A DNA stretch of 56,997 nt from Acanthaster planci (lineage: Eukaryota; Echinodermata; Asteroidea; Valvatida; Acanthasteridae), in assembly GCF_001949145.1 (NCBI RefSeq), contig NW_019091520.1, forward strand, positions 557,774-614,770, in the 5' to 3' direction. The notes beneath the pieces are model-generated. The model searched no databases and was not told the DNA's origin. It worked only from the letters and a program-made list of their open reading frames with translations. Positions 41,294-53,200 of the stretch are shown here, one piece after another. Made by a program: the position numbers and the translations under genes. Each line of letters starts with the position of its first letter. The first letter of the stretch is position 1.

Positions 41294-44200
41294 TTGCCGC
41301 AGACAAACGACCCGTTATTAATATCCATAGTCACCAAGATGAGGAACGGTGACGTCAGGAGATAAGATAAAATTATACCTTCTTGTTGAGAGTTTGCCAC
41401 ATTAACAAATCTTGAATACCCCTTCCCCTCAGATGATCTTGATCATCTATTTCACTTTTAATATTTCAAATCATTTCACATTCGCAGCCGCCAATGCTAT
41501 ACAGTTGCTTAAGGAATGGCACACTGATATTAAGGTGAACTACTTGACACAGATAAAGGTTAATCCCGGTGCATATAATGTGCATCCATCTACGGAGAAC
41601 CAATATCCTCAATAAGCCTTTTGCGAGTTAAAGATGAATAAAATCTGGTACATTGAGTTCTTTAAATTCACGTGAACACAACAATTTGATTTCTCCATAC
41701 TAAAGACGCTGTTGATATACCTCGTGATGTGGGTAAGCTCTTCCTTTATTGGAGAGGCTTTGCCCCAATCACTGTTTTCAATGCATAAGAAGAGAACGGA
41801 GGAACCAGTCCATTGCAGAGAGGGTGATCGCCTCGCAAAAGCTTGCCACGAATCACGAGGTATAGCCACAGTGTCTTTAGTCTGGGAAATTCAGATTGTT
41901 ATGTTTATGTACAATCAGATAAGTTAAATCAGTGTACCAGATATTATTCAAATTCAAACTAGAAAAGGGATTTTACCTAAGTCCAGGTGTTTTATTCACT
42001 GGCAGCTTGAACTAAGACTATCAGGTGACTTTAGGTCCATGTAAAATGAAAGCTGTATCGCCTTTTCAACAGAACAGTAGATGTTGGTATACATGTACAT
42101 TTCGAAATCTAAGCGTTTCTCCTACACTCTATGCCTGTGGCGTTTTAAGGAGGCACGATCAGAACTAGGAAGAAATGTTTTTCGCCCAAGTATCATTCAA
42201 TTATAACGTGCACCAGCATATGCGAGTTTTAATCTCACAACGGCACCATAATATCGGCCATAGAATGGATACGTGGTTAATGGTCAACAAGTGGTTGGGC
42301 CTTGTACAGGCAGTGGTGTTACGCATCAGTTTCTATTCCTAAACTAAATTATAAATGACACTATAAGACAAACTTTCATGATGAACGCTAGTGTGACGTA
42401 TACCAAGGGCGTGAAATTGGGTAAAAGCTCTCCCGACCTTGAATGATATTTGTAGAAAAATACAGCATCTCATAAAAACAGAGCTTTGCGAGTGCAACCA
42501 ACAAAAACGTCTCTACAAGTACCTCAGTGAAGGTTCCAGGGCGACTAGCGCCCATTATGGCAGGCATTTGCTCCTTTAAAACCAAATTTAATACACCTTC
42601 ATCCATGACTCATATGCGTAAGAGAGACACGTTCTGGCACCAGACTATTCCGAGACACGCATGGCACAACGGTTAAAGTGAATGTATATTGCACTCGTTA
42701 GAGTGAGCGCCAGGGGCGAACGCAGAGAGAATTGATATTTGCTTTAGCCGGGCGTCCCAGGGTTGGGAAATGCATTATCCTATTTATCATGCATTCAACC
42801 CTGAGCCGGAATCTTGTACTCCTCCCTCCAGCTTACATTAAAGATACCAGGTCCCAAGCTTAGCTGCGCTAGTTGACTATATTGCCCCTGAGAAATGAAC
42901 CTATATCGAGCATCCTGTAATAAGGGATATCTTTTAGGTATGACACTTTTACCATAATTAAATCAGCAAAAAATGACGTCTGAATTAATAGAAAAATGAA
43001 CCCCTAATTCCAGACCTGTCCAACTAACGTTTATTCGAGAAAAGAAATGCATCTCTCAAATTAGAAATGAGGATATTTCTGTACAAAATAGATTTCTAAT
43101 ACGAAATGATGATATTTAGATATCTTTTTTCCACTTGCCATGCAGTAGGCCTATATGATAACGATATGCCTTTTTTCAAGACGAGAGATTAGGTATTTCC
43201 TCTTCGCTTTTTATGTCAGTCTCTTTGCAGTTTTTTAGTCAGATGTCGTTCCACACGATATTTGGCGTGATTTATAAAAGAAAATAATGGGTATTGAGAT
43301 CAATATTAAGCCTTTTTTTCCTGCAGTAGCCATTTGCCAGCAAGCAATCTGACTAACTCACTTACTCAGCCAGGTAGACATCTGAGGTTTATCGTTTTTA
43401 CCTTCACAATGTGTACGGTTTTTAGTCTGATTCGAGAGTCCGACGACTTTACTGACCACTTGCTCGACACAGAATGTCCAAGGGCAGCCTTTAGACACGG
43501 CCCACCGTCATTGCCTTGTCTACGGGATCTTTGGGGGGTGATGTCTCACCTTACTTGTTTTAATAGGTAAATGTGGGCTTGTTATGTTGGGAATCATGTT
43601 CTTAAGCTTATATCGTATTTTTTTCAGCTGAAATTTTGTTTAGCGTCAGACATCTTACTTTCCATTCTACTAAATACGACACGCGAGTTTTTCTTTACCA
43701 TAAAACTCATGTTGCACTATGCTGGACGATTCCTGGTCGGCTTTGCTTATGTGGCTTTTTGCTTTTCTTTCTTCTACGTTAGAGCCCCACCCTGCCGCTG
43801 CTGCATATATGCAGAATTCCTGACTCGAAGTAACTGGAAATGTTTCATTTGGACAGGGAACATTCTTTCACCAACGAAAAAAAAATGAAACAAACAGCAA
43901 TTTTAATTTTGACACGTTAGAAACTGGTACAATTCGGACCCAGCCGAACAATCTACGTCACAAGAGCACCGTCAGACATGTCACAACGCGTTTGCTCCAA
44001 ACGTGGGGGGGGGGGCTGATAAATCATATCACTGAAAATCTGCAAGTCTCAGTTCCACCTGGAGGATATACACATCTCATCGTTGCCACGGAAACTCCTG
44101 ACACCGACAGGCGTCCGCCAAATCTCAGGCTGGGCCGGTCTCACCTCCCTGGATTATCTCCGTCCCGTGCTCCCGGCCCTACCGCATATTTCAGCAGACT

Positions 44201-46279
44201 CGCGGAATCAGAATTAGATTAGGCCTTTACTCTGAGACTCCACAAGGTATAAAGGTTTACTTTACGGGATTGAAGAACGAGATGCACGCTATAGGCCTTT
44301 ATCATGACGCTACCATGTTTGTCTTGTTCCCCGTAGACAATTTGGTAAGGTAATTCAACTTTACATAATAATAAAAGGAAACAGATTATGTGTCCTTCCA
44401 GCCTGAGTTTGTTAAATTACTTTGAATGGTAGAAAAGCAAGACGGCTACCCTGTGATAGAGGTCCAAGGCAGATATATTTTACAGGCAAAGTGAGACTTT
44501 TTTTTCGGTGCACCCGCGCAAAGCAAACAATGCACGTAGCCTCCCTTGGAAATGCACCTAATCGGCTTTTAAAAATGGCCGCGAACACTTACTTACACAA
44601 ACAGTGCATGCTGGGAAGACCATTATGGTCTTCAGTGCACTGCATAAATCAACCCACAGCTGCTAAGAATACCACACTTTGCTTGCGTCAACAGGACAGT
44701 TCATGCAATCACTCAATAAGAAAAGAAAATCTTAACCCCTTGATCTGCACCATTCCTCACAAATCAACTATTATTGCAGTCTGCTGCAATCAACCACTCT
44801 TTCAACGTCACAGACCTCTCTTATTGCAAAAAAATGCCTTGGTTTGATATCGGTCTAAATTTAGCTTTCACCCTTGGGAAACGAATAGTGGATGATTTGA
44901 AAATTGCACAGCTTGACAAACAGTCGCTTCCTTGATATTATACTGTATCTAAGGACACAAATTTGCAGTTTTGAGCAATTGAATGTGCTATTATCAACGA
45001 CACAGCACGCTGGAAGAGGCCATTATATACCATTAACAAAGAGCAGATTTTCCACTATGAGGCATACTTTGCATAAAATCGTCAGTGACACGTGTCGGAG
45101 ACATAATTTGAAATGCAACAGACAAACGGCTACACACTACCATTATCATAATATTTAATCGCCGTCTGCTGCACGTATCACGTTGTTCGAGTACACAAGT
45201 GATTAAACCTTGAACTTTATGCTCGCCGTAGCACGAAGCTACGAAGAATGTGATACCTTATTACGGGCTTCGTATCAGGCACATTTAGCCTCCGTGAATA
45301 TACTGCATAAAATGGCGGCTCGATTTCGATATGCAGCAATGTGGACATGTAAACCAGCTATACCCTAATGTGATACCAGTGGCAGTCGCAAGAATTTATT
45401 CGTCATGCTGTGAATGACATTATACAAATCTCAAATGTTTGTCGCATTGTCGCAGAAAAGAACTGATGTGGAACATTTAAAAAGCACAAACAAAAAAGGG
45501 GGATTCAGAGAGTTGGGAAAACCTGTAGCGTATCTAGTCGGGGCGAGGCACTTTTCTTTCCTTTTTTTTTTACAGGAGTTGAAACCACTGACACTTTCCA
45601 AATGGTGTTATATGTCCCATTGAACAAAAGAAAGAATTTCTATGATGAAGAAATTGAGACCACCATTTTTAGAATAAAATACCCCCCCCCGACCCAAAAC
45701 TTGAATATACTAGTGACGAAAAGGTGATTGAATTTACGCATAGATTTCAGCACCCATACATCACTGGGCCTAAAACCAGACGGACGATTCTGTCAAAGGG
45801 TGAAACGAACACCTTTCGTAACACATACCTATATATGAAATCTAGTTAAAGTTGTATGCAGAATTTGAAATAAGTAAATAACTGTTGCCACAAGAGCGCC
45901 CCGAGCAAAATTGCAAGGCTCGCCATTTTGTAATCTTCGTGACTACAATGTACGTTCACTCCAAACGTCTCATCTAGTTCTCCCCCGACTACTAATCCGC
46001 CCCGCCGGGCGTCTAATGAAATTCCTGCTCGGTCGATCGCTCTTGAGATAGAGGTTGTCGCTTCACTCGTGTCAAAAGTCAGACACCACAGCCAAAGAGC
46101 GCGTACTGGGGGGGGGGGAACAGCGTCTATAACGGCAATGCACAACAATCGAGGAAGGTGGCATCTGGGCGTTGCCATTTAATAAAACCTTATTATGAGA
46201 CCTGAGGGAGATACGCAAATGTTCCTTGGCTTCGTTCCCTGAACCAAACCATATCCAGAAAAAAATTGAATGTTGCATA
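41294..46279. other. Intergenic between the two inverted-repeat elements
   Basis: No gene supported in about 5 kb. A minus-strand 'ACAAAATGGCGAGCC' at about 45940-45925 opens a short frame reading 'MASLAILLGALLWQQ', which looks like a signal peptide but has no clear donor. Homopolymer G and C runs occur near 44006, 45683 and 46109. Confidence 0.5.
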
Positions 46280-47175
46280 TATAGATTTTCCGGCCAATTT
46301 TAGAAAATTTGTAAAATAAAATATTCAATTTGGCGTAGATTTTGAAAACGGTTTAATCTGCAATAACATGCATGCGACCTCGTTTTGCATCCTAAATGAA
46401 TGTGCTTTACGCTTCATTAAATATGTTACAGCTACGTGACTGGGATTTCAGATTGACATATTAGTTGTCAATTACAACAAATAATATGCATTCTGATTCG
46501 CTAAAAATCGTTCTTTTACCGTTACCCTTTGGAAGTGAATATTTTCATTTACTGTAATTTTAAATTGCAAAATATGATTAGAGTATACAATTTTACACAA
46601 ATCATGACACCACTCTGATGCCAAATTTCAAACTCATGAATGTTGTGTATGTTATAAATCTCTGAAAAGATAAGGTTTTTACGATTGAAACGGAGCACAA
46701 GAAGGAAGGTTCCCTCGGCGTCGGTATTTATAGGTTTCCTACAATAGTCGGTATGTTTCCAATGACAGCATGAATTATTTATTTCAATCATGAATATTCA
46801 AACAATTAACCAATCAACTACATACTTTTAGGAATGTAACTTCTGTTAGCACACCAACGAATTTTAATTCTTGACCAGGCATACGTTAAAACCGCTGCAC
46901 GTTTTCCGAACTAGATTGAGCTCAAATTAACATGAATGCAGGATTGCAGAGTGCATTCAATTTCGCGCAAAAACGAATGTCAACATTCTAAACCAGTGCA
47001 AAGTTGCGGCATTGAACGCTGACTCTATACGACTGAATGCACCCTCATTGAAATAGAATTTGTATTTGTTAAATGCAAACGGGGATTTGACTGTTCGTTC
47101 TATTTCCCTCGAAAACGAATGCTGCAATTACTAATTCATTTACATATTTTCCAAAATTGGCCGGGAAAACCTATA
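46280..47175. mobile_element. Inverted-repeat element, copy 2 (~0.9 kb, non-coding)
   Basis: Ends 'TATAGATTTTCCGGCCAATT' and 'AATTGGCCGGGAAAACCTATA' (left word at 46280, right word ending 47175) mirror each other and copy 1's ends. Direct orientation relative to copy 1, about 5 kb apart. Copy 2 has small deletions relative to copy 1. Confidence 0.82.
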
Positions 47176-50119
47176 TCACGCCCACTCTATATAATACGTA
47201 ATTCTAAATCTTCGAAGAGAATCCTTTTCTAAGTTTGCTTGCTCAGACTGTGATCAGGGTTGTAAAGCATGTCTACATCCAGTCTGGAAGGCATGAAATA
47301 TAAAATTGCCCTGTCCCAAAACCACTTTTATGATAGAACAAATCATACCAAGGCGTATAAAGCGCTGAGAAATGACGAGCGTTTGTACATAGACTTCATG
47401 TAAAAATTTCATTTTTCGCATTAAGTCCCCAGATGTTCAAAAGAAGGCAATAGTCGCAAAGAGGCAAAGCTATGTTTTGTCAATAATATAATTTACAATT
47501 ATCAGGCGGGCCTACTCTCCCACAGTATAATTCCATCCTTCGTTGCTTTAATTGGACAGCAGCCAAAGGAAACAAGTTCATAACTGTTGAGGTTCGAAAA
47601 AAAAATACAGACCAGTTTTAAATTTCATGGGGAGTTCCCCGCAAACAATCGGATAAGTCTTAGGTTTTACGAGCTTAATAATTACCGCTAAGGTATGATA
47701 TGTTATACGTACATGTACACTGCACGTGTCCGTATAGACTGTATAAGGACACTGCAAGAGGTGTATATGGTATCTAAGACTTTCTCAAGGGGCAGTTGGC
47801 AAATGAGTAAAATGTCCACATTTTGCAACTGAAGGGGCGTGATTGAGTTAACACAGAATGACAATGGAATCCTCTAGGGGGACAGCAAGGGATTTTTTAG
47901 CAACAAGTACATAATTAACATTGGTTTGAAGGAAGGTGATGAACCACTTCAACTGCCCCAAATAATTTCCACTATCAGTTGCCATCTGGCGGGAGTCGCG
48001 TCTTCAGTTCTTTGTCTGACAGATAGAGCAGACAGTTGATGTTTGCCAATAATATTGGACATTACTCCTCAAAATGATGTCAAGAAGACGAACGGACAAA
48101 TACGTATGTGGGGGCGATAGCGTACAAAATGGTTCACCTGCATCAGAGGTACCCTTCACCAAGGAAACGACGGCGATGGTGGTAATATAAAAAGACCTAT
48201 AATGGTTGCGAATTAAACTAGGCTGCTGCATGTAAACTAATTCAGTGTTTACGAAAACTGTCAACTCACTCCACAGAGCCATCAAAGCCAGAACTGCAAC
48301 TTGCTCATCACAAGATTGGACGTTCCAGTACTTGAGATATTGATGACTTAGGAGGTGAACAATTACGCCCTCAGCACCATTTTATAGTTTTCTCTGGTAC
48401 TGCCTGCTATTCGTATGGTCGGCCTGAGTTTGCAGAAATCATACTTTATTGGTGTCAGGTTCTGCCTCAACTGTACATTAGAGTCGAATTTTTAGTTAGT
48501 ATTTGGCGTTTCAGCTGCATGAATTTGTTAACAAATTCATTATTAATCTTTTGCATTAGCACTGACAGCCAGCCATTATAAGCCACTTGTGAGTTACAAA
48601 ACGAGAGCGCAGTACATGATTTAATTGTCTTGAAAATATAATCGACTGGTGTCATGACACACCCGTGATGGACTTGAGATGTCTTGTAAACGTCTTGGCT
48701 AAAACTCTACTCTGCCTATTATACAGTAGAAACTCCGTAAACGATCCGCAGACGTGTTATTCTGCGAGTTCCAGGGCTCAGGTTTCACACTGGCAAGGGA
48801 ATTAAAAAGGTTATTTTCTGCTTTTGGTGACGACAAATATACTGAAGCTAACAACAAGTAAACAACCCTAAAAAAATTGTCACAACACAGAACTCTCGGG
48901 CACAAAATGTAACGTGAATTCATTTGGCAGACCAATATCTGTCTGCCAGATGTCTGAATAATATATGCGTCACTAAGCGTGCCATCACATCCACGCAGCG
49001 GGGAAAACTTCCTCGGTAACCCCCACCAAACTTCCGAGAACTCCATCCGATAATAAGCGCTATCGCAGAAGTCTGGTTATGATAAACGGGACACCAGTTC
49101 ATCCAGACACGAAATTCAGACTAAAACGCACCGATATTAAAATACTTACAGACTGGCTGATCTTTATTCACACCGGAGAAAGAGCCACTGAATGTTGAAA
49201 CAAGCCTGCGACGTGTGTAAGTTAAAAAAAAAACCAGCTTTACAATAGTAGGTGTACAGATTGCGATTGCACATGGAGCCGTGACGTCGGTGAGAGATTT
49301 TTTCATGGCATTCCACAAAACAGACACGGTCTGCGAAAGTACAATAGCACTACGCAGCTGGTCGTACAACACACACTGCATGAGTCATCGCTGTTTTGAC
49401 TGGAGTTACTGGTATCGAATACCAGTAGAAATGGTTTCATTCACAATTACTACGAATGCTCCAGTAGACTTGCACTAGTCCAATCAAAGCAAAAAAATAG
49501 CTCGGGTACACTACGGCATCTCACCTTCATGATCATAGGACGAGCTGTACAGCATTACTTAGGGGGGGCACTTGACAATGAATGAATGTGGAGGATGAAT
49601 CACGACAGACTTATAACAGGCACGGAGCTTTTCTCACTAAAACGGTCCTACTTTTAGAAACAAATTGCGTGGCCCGGCAGTCTCGGTTTCCATCCCATGA
49701 ACGCATGTGGGTGGGTGTGAGGATATACAGACGTGGCATACATAAGTGTGGACCTCTGCACGTCCACACGTCCACACAATTATTTTCCCCTCTCTGAAAA
49801 ACAGCTTCAGAGGCATGTGGGGGTCAAGGTTAACTGTGGCAAAATGAAGCAGAACAGTCCAGGAAATTATCATCAAACTCCAGCTTGAAGGAATTGTCCT
49901 TGTGGAGGAAAAAGGGATGATTTTCCCGAAGTTACCCTAACCACAGATCAAGGGTATGTCCACGTACATTTCGTATGTGAAACAAGTAAGTGTGTGTGTG
50001 AGGAGGGGTTCGACTCCAGCCTGAGCTAGTATAACGTGTCTTGAACTACATTATAGCCCACACTTCCGCTCTTCCTGCAAAAAGCACAATTGGGTACAGG
50101 CATAAAACAGCGGACTCGC
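47176..50119. other. Intergenic, no gene seen
   Basis: Open frames such as 48004-48285 (minus) have no recognisable domain. No repeat structure was noticed. Confidence 0.5.
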
Positions 50120-50241
50120 GGTCATTTTTGACCCCTTCTGGGTCAAATATCACCCAAAACAGGTCATAATTTGACCGGGAAGAGGGTCAGGTCCCATGGG
50201 ACCCAGATTCCGGGTCAATCTGACCCTGGTGTTTTTTAGAG
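50120..50241. repeat. Cluster of GGTCA/TGACC words, probable short interspersed element
   Basis: Contains 'GGTCATTTTTGACC', 'GGGTCAAATATCACCC', 'AGGTCATAATTTGACC', 'GGTCCCATGGGACC'-like and 'GGGTCAATCTGACCC', then 'GGTGTTTTTTAGAGT'. The density of inverted pentamers, together with the terminal 'ACTCTAAAAAACACC' (minus strand), suggests an inserted repeat unit. Confidence 0.65.
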
Positions 50242-53200
50242 TATACGGAGTAATGGGGCAGAGAAAAGATGTTTTCAAAGAAACTGGCAATGAACACGGG
50301 CCTAATGAGCCACTGAGGCTCCAGGTCGAATGTTTAGTGTACATACTAACTTTCAGTACTATGACAAGACAGCAGCACGTACGCACTTAAGCTTCATCTT
50401 GTCGTATTCAAGTGCAGGTTACGGATCACAAAGACGCACTTCGCTGCGCGATTATGTTCCGCGCAGCAAATATTGGCCGCCAACCCCTCTAAAGCGCTGG
50501 AGATATAATGCGACCCCCCCCCCGTCCCAGACCTGCGTGGCACTGTTGACATGAACACCGTGAAAAACCAGACATGCTTAGATTACCCCCAGCGGGCCCG
50601 AGTAAATGCTTGCTCCCTTCTTTCCAGGGCGTCGCATTTCACGAGTCCACGGTTAAGCTGAGCAAAGTTCGAGGATTTCTCTCGTTTTATTCAGTGCGGG
50701 GATTGTTTTTTATCCCTTGTGTAAAGAAACCTAGTCTAGACAGTAATAGTAAGGCATTATGCGACTCGACGCGACAGGGGCCAGGTATACTACATTTTAA
50801 AGGAAAGCTGTCGTGACATTAAAATCCGACGATTGCGGTTGTCGTCTATAGGAGACGACATGCTGCAGTTACCGTTCATAAACATATAAATTCTGATCGT
50901 GCGGAATAGTACGTTTGCACGAGATGCGCATGTCGTCGTGCCTGCATTTTTCTGTCTTGAAATGTTGGGTTCGCCAAGACCATAGTAATCCCCGGTTGAT
51001 AAAACCCACTTTCAGCTGTATCTCCCAGAGTGAGGATTTAACGTCCTCGTATAAGCTTTACCTCAAATATGCGCTCAGACGTAGACAAGGAGCGTCACGT
51101 TCTTGTTAAGGTGTAGTTTTTGTTTTTCTTTTTATTTCTTTCTTTATTCATTTATGTATTTTCTTAATTATTTTTTTTATTTTTTTTTTATTTTTCATTT
51201 GCAGGCGACCGGACCTACAATTTAGTAAAAAACCTCAGGGAAACTTTATGATAGGAAAAAGACACAAAAGTTTCTTTGAAATGTCTGGGGGAACCTTCTC
51301 CCGAATAAGTAGGGCACTACCAGTCGCCTATCTTTTGTCCTGTGTAGGGATCATTTGCACGTCTAAAAAAATTGGATAGTAGAGTTACGGGCTCGGTGCG
51401 ATGTAGTCTGCTGTGACAGTCACAGACGTCGCTGGGGGGGATATCGGGGTGTCATACACCCCCATTGGCTTAGTTTTGTAGGCAAAGTCATGGTCTTTCG
51501 GCAAAAATGAAGATGAAAGGAAGGCGGTACAGTAAATGAGTTTTGTGTGACTGTCCGTCTGAATACTTACCGTCACTTTTGTAAGTTTTCCTTTGTGACG
51601 AAGGTTGTACTTTAAAATATTACGCCTTAGTAATGAAATACACTTTTACGTAGAGTTGCTCCCCTTTAAAACACTTAGCTTTAGTTTAGGATCCCCCTTT
51701 CTTTTCCTAGTAGTGTGTCCCCTGTTTAATTTGTTTCTTTAATTAAGCCCCAAGTCCCCCATATCAGACTGTGTTTAATTGAATTACCGGGCTGTAGCCT
51801 AACATTATGCACAAGACTATGTTACAGAGGCCACGGCCGGTTCCCATAGAGTTGTGTGTAATTTCAAGCCACAGTCAAATGATTCGGTCGAGGCCCAATG
51901 TAGCCACGTGATCTGTCTGTGCTCAGTTTAGCAGATCAGCAAAGACAAGTCATTGTTCCACCGAAGGAATGCGGTCTTGAGTTCCGTCTGAGTCGTTAGT
52001 GATGTTGGTAGCTTTTCTTAGACATGTATACAATTAACGTTTTTCCTTCTTCTTTCTAAGAATTACGTGTAGTTTCCTGAATCATTGAAAGTTTCCTCGA
52101 GTTTCAGGGAACAACTTTGTCAAGGATTTATGTCTTGAAAACTTACACTTCAAGCCTTTATCACTTGCCAAGGTTAACTTTTAGATCTTTTCTTCCTTGA
52201 ATTCTTCCCATCTATTTTACTATTCTTTACTTATTTTGTGGCCTACGTATTGTAGTGATGCATAAGTATCTCGACCCATTTTCCTCAGAACATAGGTTTC
52301 TGTGTTTTCACTTCCTTACCTGGCCTGATTGTTTACTCAGATATGCAAGGAATTTGAATACGGCCACAAACGCCTTTTCACAGTTTTGACTTTATAACAT
52401 ATTAATCCCTGCTCTCGCTTCCTGTACTATGTAGTTCGTGCACAAGAGTTCTGTTTTGTTTCTTAATGTCCTTTACTTTCTTCGTTTGTTTTTACAGATG
52501 AAAATTCGAGTGCATGTATTCAAAAGGTACATTGTACATTGTGTTGGTTTTATTTGTATGTTTTACTTGGTTTCACAAATTGTTTTTACTTATCGGTCTA
52601 AGGTTTATTAAGTTCTCCTTTCCTTAGTCTCGGGCTTTGATCAGTTTGATTAGCTTGTCAATTTTTTAGGTTCAGTCGAAGTGGTTTACATTCATCCGGT
52701 TGTTTCTTTAAATAAATTATTTTGCCTTTTTTGAAACCTGGAAGTTCGTGTCTGAGTCTCTGTTAATTCCATTTCTTCAAAGACCCTTGGTTGGTTAGTT
52801 GGCTTTATATAGCATTGCGAGTTCCCACTTAGGCCCAAAAAATCTCCGATTTCTGGTCAGCGTGCACATCGCAGTACAACATCGCGGTCCACAAAATACA
52901 AACACTTTTTATTTGGTATAATGCAACGTCCAAAACCCAACGACCGTGCTTGATCGACTAGAATCCTGCTGTGTAATTTTAACGTGTTTTAGATGTGATA
53001 CGGTTGAGTAATGTGTACAGTAAAGGTGTCCCTCTAGGCCCTATAAATTTAGTCGGGCACTTTTTTTCAGATGACGTCATTTCTGTATTTTACATTAACC
53101 TCCGGAAAACACACAAAGCAGGTAGTCATATGCCCTGTGTACATCTACAAGCTGAAAACGATTTTAAATAGCGAGGGGGCCAGTCTATTTCATTGTTGGC

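Noticed and set aside
43571-43888. 105-codon open frame with several hydrophobic stretches
   Set aside because: No domain, no splice context or paralogue support; the hydrophobicity follows from T-rich DNA.
45900-45950. Possible signal peptide start 'MASLAILLGALLWQQ' on the minus strand
   Set aside because: No consensus donor follows and no next exon is recognised; kept only as a remark in the intergenic entry.
48004-48285. 93-codon minus-strand frame ending near a 'GCAGGTGAAC' donor-like site
   Set aside because: No homology seen and no partner exon; insufficient to call a gene.
49980-50040. tRNA-like 'GGGTTCGACTCC' T-arm sequence
   Set aside because: No matching acceptor stem, D-arm or anticodon arm could be arranged around it.
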